From: JAKPQE01 sp041397845
GTDB lineage: Bacteria > Pseudomonadota > Alphaproteobacteria > Rhizobiales > JAKPQE01
Direction of reading: 5' to 3'
Length of the DNA stretch: 64,000 nucleotides
Assembly: GCA_041397845.1 (NCBI GenBank)
Contig: JAWKVW010000019.1
Span: forward strand, 8,534 to 72,533
The notes under the pieces were generated by a model, which was given only the letters and a program-made list of their open reading frames with translations, did no database searches and was not told the DNA's origin. Of this stretch, positions 34,424 to 42,439 are shown one piece after another. A program made the position numbers and the translations under genes. Numbering within the stretch: position 1 is the stretch's first letter; each line of letters opens with the position of its first letter.

Positions 34424-34905
34424 TACCGGCGCTCCGCCAGCCGGTCGAGGGCGTCACCGGTGACGCGGAACACGGTCCACTCGTCCATCGCGACGGCGCC
34501 GATCGACTTGTAGAAATCGATGGCCGGGGTGTTCCAGTCGAGCACCGACCATTCGAGGCGACCGAGATTTTCGGCCTTGCAGCGGGCGGCGAGGCCGGAG
34601 AGCAGCGCCTCGCCAACGCCGCGCCGGCGCGCCTCGGGCCGCACGTAGAGATCCTCGAGATAGAGGCCGTTGCGGCCGAGGAAGGTGGAGAAATTGTAGA
34701 ACCAGAGGGCAAAGCCGGCCGGCGCGCCGTCGAGTTCGGCGATGTCGCAAAAGACGCGGGGCGCGGCCGCAAACAGCGCGGCGGCAAGGCCCCCGGCGGT
34801 CGCCTCGACCATGTGCGAGAGCTTTTCGTATTCGGCAAGGTCCCGGATGAAGCCGAGGATCGTTGCCTCGTCGCCGGGGCGGGCGGGGCGGATCGTAACG
34901 GTCAT
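34423..34905 (-). CDS. GNAT-family N-acetyltransferase
   Basis: A 160-residue acetyltransferase resembling the diamine acetyltransferase-like GNAT group. The acetyl-CoA pyrophosphate loop is visible as VRPEARRRGVGEALL near residues 88-102. The N-terminal TIRPARPGDEATILGFI and the C-terminal DWNTPAIDFYKSIGA are typical. It is wedged between thyA and folA with four-base and one-base overlaps, so it is expressed with them. The substrate is unknown; the link to folate metabolism is positional only. Confidence 0.85.
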   Translation of the reverse strand: MTVTIRPARPGDEATILGFIRDLAEYEKLSHMVEATAGGLAAALFAAAPRVFCDIAELDGAPAGFALWFYNFSTFLGRNGLYLEDLYVRPEARRRGVGEALLSGLAARCKAENLGRLEWSVLDWNTPAIDFYKSIGAVAMDEWTVFRVTGDALDRLAERR

Positions 34906-35696
34906 ACCGAGACCTCGGCCTTGATGTGCGGATGCGGGTCATAGCCCTCGAGCGTGAAATGCTCGAAGCGATAATCGAAGAGCGAGGCGATGCCCGGCGC
35001 GATGCGCATCACCGGCAGGGCGCGCGGCTCGCGAGAGAGCTGCAGACGGGCCTGATCGAGATGGTTCGTATAGAGGTGCGCGTCGCCGAAGGTATGGACG
35101 AAATCGCCGGGCTTCAGGCCGGTGACCTCTGCCACCATCATCGTCAGCAGCGCATAGGAGGCGATGTTGAACGGCACGCCGAGGAAGACGTCGGCCGAGC
35201 GCTGGTAGAGCTGGCAGGAGAGGCGGCCCTCGGCGACGTAGAACTGGAACAGGCAATGGCAGGGCGGCAGGGCCATGCGATCGACGTCGGCCGGGTTCCA
35301 GGCGGTGACCATCAGGCGGCGGGAATCGGGATTGCGGCGGATCTGGTCGACGAGACTGGTGATCTGGTCGATGGTGCCGCCGTCGCGGGCCGGCCAGGAG
35401 CGCCACTGGTGGCCGTAGACCGGCCCGAGATCGCCATTCTCGTCGGCCCACTCGTTCCAGATCGAAACGCCGTTTTCCTTCAGGTAGGCGATGTTGGTAT
35501 CGCCGGAGAGGAACCACAGCAGCTCGTGGATGATCGACTTCAGATGCAGCTTCTTGGTGGTGACGACCGGGAAGCCCTCGGCAAGGTCAAAGCGCATCTG
35601 ATGACCGAACACCGACAGCGTGCCCGTGCCGGTGCGGTCTTCCTTGCGCACCCCCTCCTGGAGAATGCGGCGAACGAGATCCAGATATGCCTTCAT
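34902..35696 (-). CDS. thyA: Thymidylate synthase ThyA
   Basis: Folate-dependent methylation of dUMP to dTMP, 264 residues, the standard short ThyA length. The catalytic cysteine is C146 in ALPPCHCLFQFY. Other landmarks are RTGTGTLSVFG at 21-31, the phosphate-binding arginines in NPDSRRLMVTAWNP at 122-135, and QRSADVFLGVPFNIASYA. The MKAYLDLVRRIL start is family-typical. It is the first gene of the minus-strand run thyA-GNAT-folA-hflK-hflC-DUF2065-degP. Confidence 0.96.
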   Translation of the reverse strand: MKAYLDLVRRILQEGVRKEDRTGTGTLSVFGHQMRFDLAEGFPVVTTKKLHLKSIIHELLWFLSGDTNIAYLKENGVSIWNEWADENGDLGPVYGHQWRSWPARDGGTIDQITSLVDQIRRNPDSRRLMVTAWNPADVDRMALPPCHCLFQFYVAEGRLSCQLYQRSADVFLGVPFNIASYALLTMMVAEVTGLKPGDFVHTFGDAHLYTNHLDQARLQLSREPRALPVMRIAPGIASLFDYRFEHFTLEGYDPHPHIKAEVSV

Positions 35697-35790
35697 GACA
35701 CCGCTTATAGGGCGATTCCCGCTTCGACCCACGGCAAATTCGGTGGCCGGGCGGGTATGCACAGAAATGAACAGGGAGGCATAGGACAGG

Positions 35791-37041
35791 ATGGCGGAAA
35801 CCGGATCGAACACTGCCGGGGCGCATGTCGCGATCGGCCCGAATTCCCTCGCGCTTGTCGATTTCATCCTTGAGTGGGAGCGGGGTGGCGTTGCCCATCG
35901 CACCGAGAAGCGGCACCGGCGGATCAACCTCTGGCGCGATTTCTTTCCGGCCGGGCTCGACGAGGCGCTGTCTGGCGCCCGCGCCGGCGATATCGTGACG
36001 ATCGACTGCCCGCCGGGATCGCTGGTGCCGGACCATGTCGCCTCGGATGTCTTCGAAATACCGCTCTCGGCGTTCCGCGCCGAGCTTTTGCCGGGGACGC
36101 GGGTGGCGCCGGATTTCGGCCGGTTCTTCCCGCGCGGGGTGCTGGAGGGGGTGCGCGGCACATTCCGGCAGGACCGGCGGCCGTTTCGATGTCTCGACCT
36201 TGCCGAGGGTCGACTGACGGTCGATTTCAACCATTCCTTCGCGGGCATTGCCGCCCGGCTCAGCGTCCATGTCCTCGGCGTTGCCGAGCAGGCCGACGAT
36301 GTTGGCGGCCGCTCGACCGACTGGGCCCGGGAAGTGACCGACGGACCGGGTATCGAGGCGCGGGCGAACGGGCTGCCGACGGATTTCTTCTACGACGGCG
36401 CGTTCGAGCGGGTCGCCGAGGACGATGATGCGGTGTTCTATGCAAAGCCGCGGATGACCGTGCACCTCGACAGCGCGGCGCTCGGCCTCGTCACCGACCT
36501 CTACCGGCAGCAGCTCGGCGATGGCATGGCGGTGCTCGACCTGATGGCGAGCCTGCATTCGCATCTGCCGGAGGAACGGGCGCTGCGGCGGGTCGCCGGG
36601 CTCGGCCTCAACGAGGCGGAACTCGCGGCAAACGGGCGACTCACGGATTACGTCGTTCACGACCTCAACGCCCGGCCGGCATTGCCCTATGACGATGGCG
36701 AGTTCGACGCTGTGGTCTCGACGGTGTCGGTCGAATACCTGACTGATCCGATTGCGGTTATCGGCGATGCCGGGCGCGTGCTGAAGCCGGGCGGGACGCT
36801 GGCGCTGACATTCTCGCATCGCTGGTTTCCGCCGAAGGTTATCGCCGTCTGGCGCGAAGTACATCCGTTCGAACGGATCGGACTTGTTGCCGAATACGTT
36901 CTGCGGACCGGTCTATTCGAGGAGGTGCGGACGCTGTCGATCGAAGGGCTGCCGCGGCCGGCGGACGACCCCTATGCGGCCAGCGAGGCCCATTCCGACC
37001 CCGTGTTCGCGGTCGTCGCGCGGCGTGGCGGAGGGCATTAA
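35791..37041 (+). CDS. FKBP/SlyD-like domain fused to a methyltransferase domain
   Basis: A 416-residue protein with two parts. The N-terminal part (about residues 13-170) looks like an FKBP-type peptidyl-prolyl isomerase of the SlyD kind: VDFNHSFAGIAARLSVHVLGV at 144-164 is the SlyD-type signature, and the opening VDFILEWERGGVAHRT resembles its first strands. The C-terminal part (about 235-416) is a class I SAM methyltransferase-like domain with VLDLMASLHSHLPEE as a variant motif I near 248, DGEFDAVVSTVSVEYL near 305 and LKPGGTLALTFSHRWFP near 331. The glycine-rich SAM loop is degenerate, so activity is uncertain. It is a single gene between divergent thyA and an unknown gene. Confidence 0.75.
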   Translation: MAETGSNTAGAHVAIGPNSLALVDFILEWERGGVAHRTEKRHRRINLWRDFFPAGLDEALSGARAGDIVTIDCPPGSLVPDHVASDVFEIPLSAFRAELLPGTRVAPDFGRFFPRGVLEGVRGTFRQDRRPFRCLDLAEGRLTVDFNHSFAGIAARLSVHVLGVAEQADDVGGRSTDWAREVTDGPGIEARANGLPTDFFYDGAFERVAEDDDAVFYAKPRMTVHLDSAALGLVTDLYRQQLGDGMAVLDLMASLHSHLPEERALRRVAGLGLNEAELAANGRLTDYVVHDLNARPALPYDDGEFDAVVSTVSVEYLTDPIAVIGDAGRVLKPGGTLALTFSHRWFPPKVIAVWREVHPFERIGLVAEYVLRTGLFEEVRTLSIEGLPRPADDPYAASEAHSDPVFAVVARRGGGH

Positions 37042-37261
37042 CCGGAGTAGAGTCGTTCCAGGCACCGGAGAAGTCCCTGTATAGACTGCCATATCAGTAG
37101 TTTTGACAGGCGATATTATGTAGCCGTGAAACCTTGTATTCACGATTACCGTGTACTTTACCCTCGGGGGATCGAAAGATTGAGCCGTGGGGCCATTCTT
37201 GTGTTCGATCAACACCGGGTGGGCCGGTCGACGCGGGCGGATGGCGTCGGGGAGTGGGTGC

Positions 37262-37996
37262 ATGCCGAACAAGATGAGCGGGCCGCATTTCTGTATGGGA
37301 ACGGCGCGCAACATCGCGGACAAGATCTTCAGGGAGCTGACGCGCAAGGCGCAGCTCTCCGGCGGCACGCTGACGCTTTCCGACATCGAGAAGCTGTCCG
37401 AGTCGTTCAACGACAAGATCGCCGGCAACACCCAGGTCTTCGAGCGCGTCTACAACGAATGCGTCTCGACCCATCAGGGCAGTGCGTCGCGGATGTTCAA
37501 CCGCAAGACCCTGCCGGGTTTCGTGGTCTTTGCCTACACCGTCGACGTGATGAAGGGTGCTTTTCCCTCGCAGGGCGCGCGCAGCGGCAAGGGCTGGTAT
37601 ACCCATCTTGCCGACGCACTCATCGTCTATGCCAAGGATCGCCTCGATATCGACATTCCGGCGACGGTGAATGCCGCCTATGACCGCATGTCGGTGGAGC
37701 GCGGCCAGGCGATGACCATCGACGATGTCGTCAAGGCTGCGGAAGTGGCTGAAATCATCGGCAAGTTCATCGTGCAGCTTCGCGGCGCCACCAATGACGG
37801 CGCCGACACGGAAAAGATGAGCACCGCGATCAACGACCAGCTCCGGGCCGACCTGAAGCTCGTCGGCGCCTCGACGCTGCTTGTCAACAACGTTCAGACC
37901 CGCGATTTCGTGCGCCGGCTGGAAGCTGAAAAATACGCCAATCCCTACCGCAAGGCGATCTATCTGGCCGAGGCCACCTGCCAGAAATGCGCCTGA
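37262..37996 (+). CDS. Hypothetical protein, no recognised family
   Basis: A 244-residue predicted soluble protein. I do not recognise it. It is mostly helical by eye, has no signal peptide or membrane segment, and contains KLSESFNDKIAGNTQVFERVYNE, FVVFAYTVDVMKG and a cysteine-bearing C-terminus ending CQKCA. The ATG is chosen because GGGGAG lies about eight bases upstream; an in-frame ATG four codons later is possible. High GC at third codon positions and a clean frame support coding. It stands alone, with a 220-base spacer before it and 93 bases after it. Confidence 0.7.
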   Translation: MPNKMSGPHFCMGTARNIADKIFRELTRKAQLSGGTLTLSDIEKLSESFNDKIAGNTQVFERVYNECVSTHQGSASRMFNRKTLPGFVVFAYTVDVMKGAFPSQGARSGKGWYTHLADALIVYAKDRLDIDIPATVNAAYDRMSVERGQAMTIDDVVKAAEVAEIIGKFIVQLRGATNDGADTEKMSTAINDQLRADLKLVGASTLLVNNVQTRDFVRRLEAEKYANPYRKAIYLAEATCQKCA

Positions 37997-38089
37997 CGCG
38001 GCGCCTTTCCCCCTGCTTCTCCCATTGACACCGTGCCCGGAGCGGCAATTATCGTTCGTCCCGTCCTGTAGCGACAAAAAGGAAGAACG

Positions 38090-39262
38090 ATGCTCCGGAA
38101 CGATCTGCCGACCTTCGATTTCGGCCTCGGCGAAACTGCCGACATGCTGCGCGACACCGTGCGGGCCTTCGCCAATGACCGGATTGCGCCGCGCGCCGAC
38201 GAGATCGACCGGACCAACACCTTCCCGCGCGATCTCTGGCCGGAAATGGGCGCCCTCGGGCTGCACGGCATCACGGTCGAGGAGGAGTATGGCGGCACCG
38301 GGCTCGGCTATCTGGAGCATTGCATCGCCGTCGAGGAAGTCTCGCGGGCCTCGGCCTCGGTTGGCCTTTCCTACGGCGCGCACTCGAATCTCTGCATCAA
38401 CCAGATCCGCCGCAACGGCAGCGAGGAGCAGAAGCGGCGCTATCTGCCCAAGCTGATGACCGGCGAGCATGTCGGCGCGCTGGCGATGTCGGAACCGGGC
38501 GCCGGCTCTGACGTCGTTTCGATGCGCACCCGGGCCGAGAAGAAGGGCGACCGCTACATTCTCAACGGCTCGAAGATGTGGATCACCAATGGTCCGATCG
38601 CCGATACGCTGGTCGTTTATGCCAAGACCGATCCGGCGGCCGGGCCGCGCGGCATCACGACCTTCCTCGTCGAGAAGGGCTTCAAGGGGTTCTCGACGGC
38701 ACAGAAGCTCGACAAGCTCGGCATGCGCGGGTCGGACACGGGCGAACTCGTCTTCGAGGATTGCGAGGTGCCTGAGGAGAACGTCCTCGGCGTCGTCGGC
38801 AAGGGCGTCAACGTGCTGATGTCCGGTCTCGACTACGAGCGCGCGGTGCTTGCCGCCGGGCCGGTCGGCATCATGCAGGCGGCGGTCGACATCGTCATGC
38901 CGTATCTGCACGAGCGCCAGCAGTTCGGCCAGCCGATCGGCAATTTCCAGCTCATGCAGGCCAAGCTCGCCGACATGTACGTGGCGATGAACGCCAGCCG
39001 GGCGTATGTGTACGCGGTGGCGCGGGCGTGCGACGCCGGACGGACGACGCGCGAGGATGCCGCCGGCGCGATCCTCTTTGCCGCCGAGCGGGCAACGCAG
39101 GTGGCGCTCGACGCCATCCAGTGCCTCGGCGGCAATGGCTACATCAACGACTATCCGACGGGCCGCCTCCTGCGCGACGCCAAGCTCTACGAGATCGGCG
39201 CCGGCACGAGCGAGATCCGGCGGATGCTGGTCGGCCGCGAGCTGTTCAACAAGTCGGCCTGA
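38090..39262 (+). CDS. liuA: Isovaleryl-CoA dehydrogenase
   Basis: FAD acyl-CoA dehydrogenase of leucine breakdown, 390 residues, converting isovaleryl-CoA to 3-methylcrotonyl-CoA. The first signature AMSEPGAGSDV is near residues 132-142 and WITNGP near 164. Isovaleryl-specific enzymes carry the catalytic Glu in GLDYER (near 245) rather than at the usual C-terminal site, and that motif is present. The ending DAKLYEIGAGTSEIRRMLVGREL matches the family. The methylcrotonyl-CoA carboxylase genes often found beside it are absent here. Confidence 0.9.
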   Translation: MLRNDLPTFDFGLGETADMLRDTVRAFANDRIAPRADEIDRTNTFPRDLWPEMGALGLHGITVEEEYGGTGLGYLEHCIAVEEVSRASASVGLSYGAHSNLCINQIRRNGSEEQKRRYLPKLMTGEHVGALAMSEPGAGSDVVSMRTRAEKKGDRYILNGSKMWITNGPIADTLVVYAKTDPAAGPRGITTFLVEKGFKGFSTAQKLDKLGMRGSDTGELVFEDCEVPEENVLGVVGKGVNVLMSGLDYERAVLAAGPVGIMQAAVDIVMPYLHERQQFGQPIGNFQLMQAKLADMYVAMNASRAYVYAVARACDAGRTTREDAAGAILFAAERATQVALDAIQCLGGNGYINDYPTGRLLRDAKLYEIGAGTSEIRRMLVGRELFNKSA

Positions 39263-39301
39263 CGCGATGGCGCGCCTGCGGCGCGCGATGGAGATACCGA
39301 G

Positions 39302-39643
39302 ATGCGGCTTTTCGCGGGCGTTCTCGCCCTTTCGTTCATTGCGCTGCCGGCAGCGGCCGGCCAGAGCCCGTATGACACGACCTTTGCGGTCGACAGCGGC
39401 TGGGGCGGCAAGGACATAGAGATGCGGGCCGAGCCGGAGGCGGGCTCGAAGGTCATCGGCACGCTGCCGAAGGATGCCAAGGGCATCATCCTGCGCTGGT
39501 GCCGGCCGGAGTTCAATTTCCGGAACTGGGCCTATGGCAGTCGCGAGGGGCGCAAGGGCCAGCTCAAGGACAAGGCCTGCGAGATCTCCTTTGACGGCAA
39601 GGTCGGCTTCGTCGACGGCGACAAGCTCGTTCCGGAAGACTGA
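39302..39643 (+). CDS. Secreted SH3-like domain protein
   Basis: A 113-residue protein with a signal peptide at residues 1-20 (MRLFAGVLALSFIALPAAAG). The mature part resembles a bacterial SH3 domain: EMRAEPEAGSKVIGTLPKDAKGI is the usual opening strand pair, followed by GKVGFVDGDKLV. Two cysteines (C67 and C94) could form a disulfide. It lies 39 bases after liuA and 35 before the DUF1489 gene. Likely periplasmic or envelope-associated; exact role unknown. Confidence 0.75.
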   Translation: MRLFAGVLALSFIALPAAAGQSPYDTTFAVDSGWGGKDIEMRAEPEAGSKVIGTLPKDAKGIILRWCRPEFNFRNWAYGSREGRKGQLKDKACEISFDGKVGFVDGDKLVPED

Positions 39644-39678
39644 GGCCGCGCGCCGCGCCGGGGACAGGCAAGGGAGCG

Positions 39679-40113
39679 ATGGCGCTCAATCTCATCAAGC
39701 TTTGCGTCGGCGTCGAAACCGTCGAGGAACTTGCCGACTGGATCGCGCTGAAGCAGGCCGAACGGCGGGCGCGGGGCGAGCCGGCCGAGCAGATCCACAC
39801 GACGCGGATGTTTCCGAAGCGGCGGGACGAGCTGCTCGACGGCGGGTCGCTCTACTGGGTGATCAAGGGCTTCGTGCAGGTTCGCCAGCGGCTTGTCGAC
39901 CTGCGCGAACACACCGACGAGGCGGGCATTCCGCGCTGCCGGATCGTCATGGAGCCGGTGCTGCACGCGACCGAGATGCAGCCGCGCCGGCCGTTCCAGG
40001 GCTGGCGCTACCTTGCGGCCAAGGACGCGCCGAAAGACCTGCCGAAGGGCGGCGAGGCCGAGGGGCTCGACCCGGAGATGGCGCGGGCGCTGTCGGAGCT
40101 CGGGCTGCTCTAG
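39679..40113 (+). CDS. DUF1489 family protein
   Basis: A 144-residue protein beginning MALNLIKLCVGVETVEELADWI, the characteristic opening of DUF1489, a family found almost only in Alphaproteobacteria. Further conserved stretches are HTTRMFPKRRDELLDGGSLYWVIKG (about 38-63) and RPFQGWRYL. Function is unknown; the family tends to be near tRNA or nucleotide-related genes, though not here. Translation would start at the ATG after an AAGGGAGCG ribosome site. Confidence 0.88.
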   Translation: MALNLIKLCVGVETVEELADWIALKQAERRARGEPAEQIHTTRMFPKRRDELLDGGSLYWVIKGFVQVRQRLVDLREHTDEAGIPRCRIVMEPVLHATEMQPRRPFQGWRYLAAKDAPKDLPKGGEAEGLDPEMARALSELGLL

Positions 40114-40145
40114 AATTCTTCCGCTTTTCCCGGAAATGATCCAGT

Positions 40146-40982
40146 TCAGACGCCGATATTGTCGATGAGACGGGTCGCGCCGATGCGGGCGGCGGCGAGC
40201 AGGCGCACCGGCTCGGCCGAATGAGAAATCGGCGCCAGCGTCCCGGCATTGCGGGCGGCGACGTAGTCGACCTCGAAGCCGGCGCGGGCGAGGGCGGCGG
40301 CAGATGCGGCAGCGGCCTCGTCGGCATTGTCGCCGGCACGGATGCGCTCCGCGGCAGCCAGCAGCTCGCTGTGGATCAGCGGGGCGAGGGCGCGATCGTC
40401 ATCGGAGAGGTAGGCGTTGCGCGACGACAGGGCGAGGCCGTCCTCCTCGCGCACCGTCGGTACGCCGACGACCTCCATCGGCATGTCGAGATCGGCGACC
40501 ATGCGCCGGACGACGAGAAGCTGCTGGTAGTCCTTCTCGCCGAAGAAGGCGAAGTCCGGCAGGACGCGCAGGAACAGCTTGGAGACGACGGTGGCGACGC
40601 CGCCGAAGAAATGCGGCCGGAAGTCGGTTTCCAGCCCCTCGGCCGGGCCGGACATGGCAAGGCGGGTGGCAAAGCCGGGCCGGTACATGTCGCTGGCGGC
40701 CGGAGCATAGGCAAGGTCGGCGCCGGCGGCGGCCAGCTTTTCGAGGTCGGCCTCGAGGGTGCGCGGATAGCGGTCGAAATCCTCGTGCGGGGCGAACTGG
40801 GCCGGATTGACGAAGATCGTGACGACGACGCGGTTCGCGCGCCGGCGGGCATTTTCCACCAGGTTGATATGGCCGTCATGAAGGGCGCCCATGGTCGGCA
40901 CGACGGCGATGGTCTCGCCGGCGGCGCGCCAGGCGGCGACGGTCTCGCGCAAGTCGTCAAGGTCGTGAACGGCTCTGGTCAT
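40146..40982 (-). CDS. panC: Pantothenate synthetase PanC
   Basis: ATP-dependent joining of pantoate and beta-alanine, the last step to pantothenate, 278 residues. Landmarks: PTMGALHDGH with the HxGH-type nucleotide site near residues 30-39, VVTIFVNPAQF near 55-65, FFGEKDYQQL near 148-157 and LALSSRNAYLS near 183. The ATG giving MTRAVHDL follows GGGGGATCAGAAG and is chosen over one 11 codons upstream. It is divergent from mipZ across 147 bases. panB is not in the window. Confidence 0.95.
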   Translation of the reverse strand: MTRAVHDLDDLRETVAAWRAAGETIAVVPTMGALHDGHINLVENARRRANRVVVTIFVNPAQFAPHEDFDRYPRTLEADLEKLAAAGADLAYAPAASDMYRPGFATRLAMSGPAEGLETDFRPHFFGGVATVVSKLFLRVLPDFAFFGEKDYQQLLVVRRMVADLDMPMEVVGVPTVREEDGLALSSRNAYLSDDDRALAPLIHSELLAAAERIRAGDNADEAAAASAAALARAGFEVDYVAARNAGTLAPISHSAEPVRLLAAARIGATRLIDNIGV

Positions 40983-41079
40983 CTTCTGATCCCCCGCAAG
41001 ATCTTGTCGAAACACGGTTTCGCGGCCCCGGGTTTACCACGTCGGGAGTTCGGGTCCACGTCGATATTGCGAAAAGACG

Positions 41080-41099
41080 GTCAAGTCAGCAGAATTGAC
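41080..41099. promoter_or_regulatory. Inverted repeat between panC and mipZ
   Basis: GTCAA-N10-TTGAC at 41080-41084 and 41095-41099 lies in the 147-base divergent spacer, 98 bases from the panC start and 31 from the mipZ start. The spacing is compatible with a dimeric regulator, or each half may simply be part of a -35-like TTGAC box for the divergent promoters. Weak evidence. Confidence 0.25.
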
Positions 41100-41129
41100 G
41101 CAGACACAAGGGAAGGGCGGGCATTTCCC

Positions 41130-42050
41130 ATGCATGGGATCTACGAGGAGCCGAAATCGGCTCATGTCGTGGTGGTGGCGAACGAGAAGGGCGGCTCGGG
41201 CAAGTCGACCATCTCGATGCACCTCATTGTCGCGCTTCTGAACGCCGGGCAGTCGGTCGCCTCGATCGACCTCGATGCGCGCCAGGGCTCGCTCAGCCGC
41301 TATGTCGAGAACCGCCGGCGAACGTCGCTGAAGCTTGCCGGCGGCACGCTCGGCCTGCCGGAGCATTTCGCCATCGGCCGCGGCGAAGGCCAGCGCGTTG
41401 CAGAGCGCGAGGCGGCGGAGTTCGGTTTCTTTGCCGATGTGCTGGAGAAGGTGCAGCGCCGCGTCGACTTCCTCGTCATCGATACGCCGGCCACCGACAG
41501 CTATCTGATGCAGCTTGCCCACTCGATGGCCGATACGCTGATCTCGCCGATGAACGACAGCTATGTCGACTTCGACGTGCTCGGCCGGGTCGACCCGGTG
41601 ACCGGCGAGACGGTCGAGATCGGCCAGTATGGCAAGCTGGTGCGGGAAGCGGCGCGCAAGCGGCGGCTGATCGATGGCCGGCTGACCGACTGGGTGGTGT
41701 TGCGCAATCGCCTGACCCAGTTCGATTCACACAACAAGCGCCGGGTACATGCCAGCCTGAAAGCGCTGACCATGCAGCTCGGCTTCCGCCTGCACGAGGG
41801 ATTGTCGGAGCGCGTCGTGTTCCGTGAACTGTTTCCGCTCGGGCTGACGGCGCTCGATCCGCTCGATGCGGCGACGCTCGGGCGCGAGCCGAGCTTTTCC
41901 CATCTTGCCGCGCGGCAGGAGATCCGCTCGCTGCTTGCCGATCTGCGCCTGCCGATCGACGAGAAAGGCCGGCGCCGGGCCGAGGCCCGCGAAGCCTGGG
42001 CGCGCAGCCGGACAGAGCCGCTCGAGCATCAGGATATCTTCGTCAATTGA
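41130..42050 (+). CDS. mipZ: Division-plane positioning ATPase MipZ
   Basis: ParA/MinD-superfamily ATPase, 306 residues, that forms a gradient from the poles with ParB and blocks FtsZ assembly away from midcell. The deviant Walker A is ANEKGGSGKST at residues 17-27, followed by SIDLDARQGS near 46-55 and Walker B FLVIDTPATDS near 114. The C-terminal RELFPLGLTALD is MipZ-like. The ATG giving MHGIYEEPK is chosen as the family-typical start; the frame is open far upstream but antisense to panC. Such a gradient system is typical of Alphaproteobacteria lacking Min. Confidence 0.93.
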   Translation: MHGIYEEPKSAHVVVVANEKGGSGKSTISMHLIVALLNAGQSVASIDLDARQGSLSRYVENRRRTSLKLAGGTLGLPEHFAIGRGEGQRVAEREAAEFGFFADVLEKVQRRVDFLVIDTPATDSYLMQLAHSMADTLISPMNDSYVDFDVLGRVDPVTGETVEIGQYGKLVREAARKRRLIDGRLTDWVVLRNRLTQFDSHNKRRVHASLKALTMQLGFRLHEGLSERVVFRELFPLGLTALDPLDAATLGREPSFSHLAARQEIRSLLADLRLPIDEKGRRRAEAREAWARSRTEPLEHQDIFVN

Positions 42051-42055
42051 GAACG

Positions 42056-42085
42056 GCGGCCGGCGATGCCAAGGCATCCGGCCGC
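42056..42085. terminator. Long GC hairpin after mipZ
   Basis: GCGGCCG at 42056-42062 pairs with CGGCCGC at 42079-42085, with an inner GATGCC-AA-GGCATC helix and a two-base bulge. It lies between the mipZ stop and the convergent small gene, so it may serve both strands. No T tract follows, so an intrinsic terminator is likely but not certain. Confidence 0.5.
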
Positions 42086-42122
42086 TGACAGACTGGCGTG
42101 CCGCCATGCCCGACGGGCTGTC

Positions 42123-42389
42123 TCAGAAGCCGAATTCGACGGCCGGACGACCCTCGGGGTTCAGTACACGCAGCTTGATCTCGCAGACCGGCCGCATGGA
42201 GCGGCGGGTGCGGGCCTGATGGGTCAGCAACAGGCCGACGACGTCCTGCGGGCGGCGGCCGGTGCCGGGGCGGCGAAATTCCGGGAGACGGACGGCTTCC
42301 TGCCGGTTCGAGCGCGCTCCCACCCCGACAAAGCCACCGAACTTGCGGCCAAAATCGAGGATGCTGGTCGACTGGTTTTCCATGGACAC
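42123..42389 (-). CDS. Small hypothetical protein downstream of D-Ala-D-Ala carboxypeptidase
   Basis: An 88-residue frame on the minus strand with strong G/C preference at third codon positions, starting at GTG with GAGGG eight to nine bases upstream (an ATG two codons later is the alternative). It reads MENQSTSILDFGRKFGGFVG, then a basic middle, and ends KLRVLNPEGRPAVEFGF. No family is recognised. It begins 50 bases after the carboxypeptidase stop on the same strand and so may be its operon partner. It is the most gene-like frame in this interval; the overlapping plus-strand frame looks poorer. Confidence 0.5.
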   Translation of the reverse strand: MSMENQSTSILDFGRKFGGFVGVGARSNRQEAVRLPEFRRPGTGRRPQDVVGLLLTHQARTRRSMRPVCEIKLRVLNPEGRPAVEFGF

Positions 42390-42439
42390 GGCTACTTGCC
42401 CTCTGACGCAACGCAACAGCTACAGACGCAACCCGTTCC

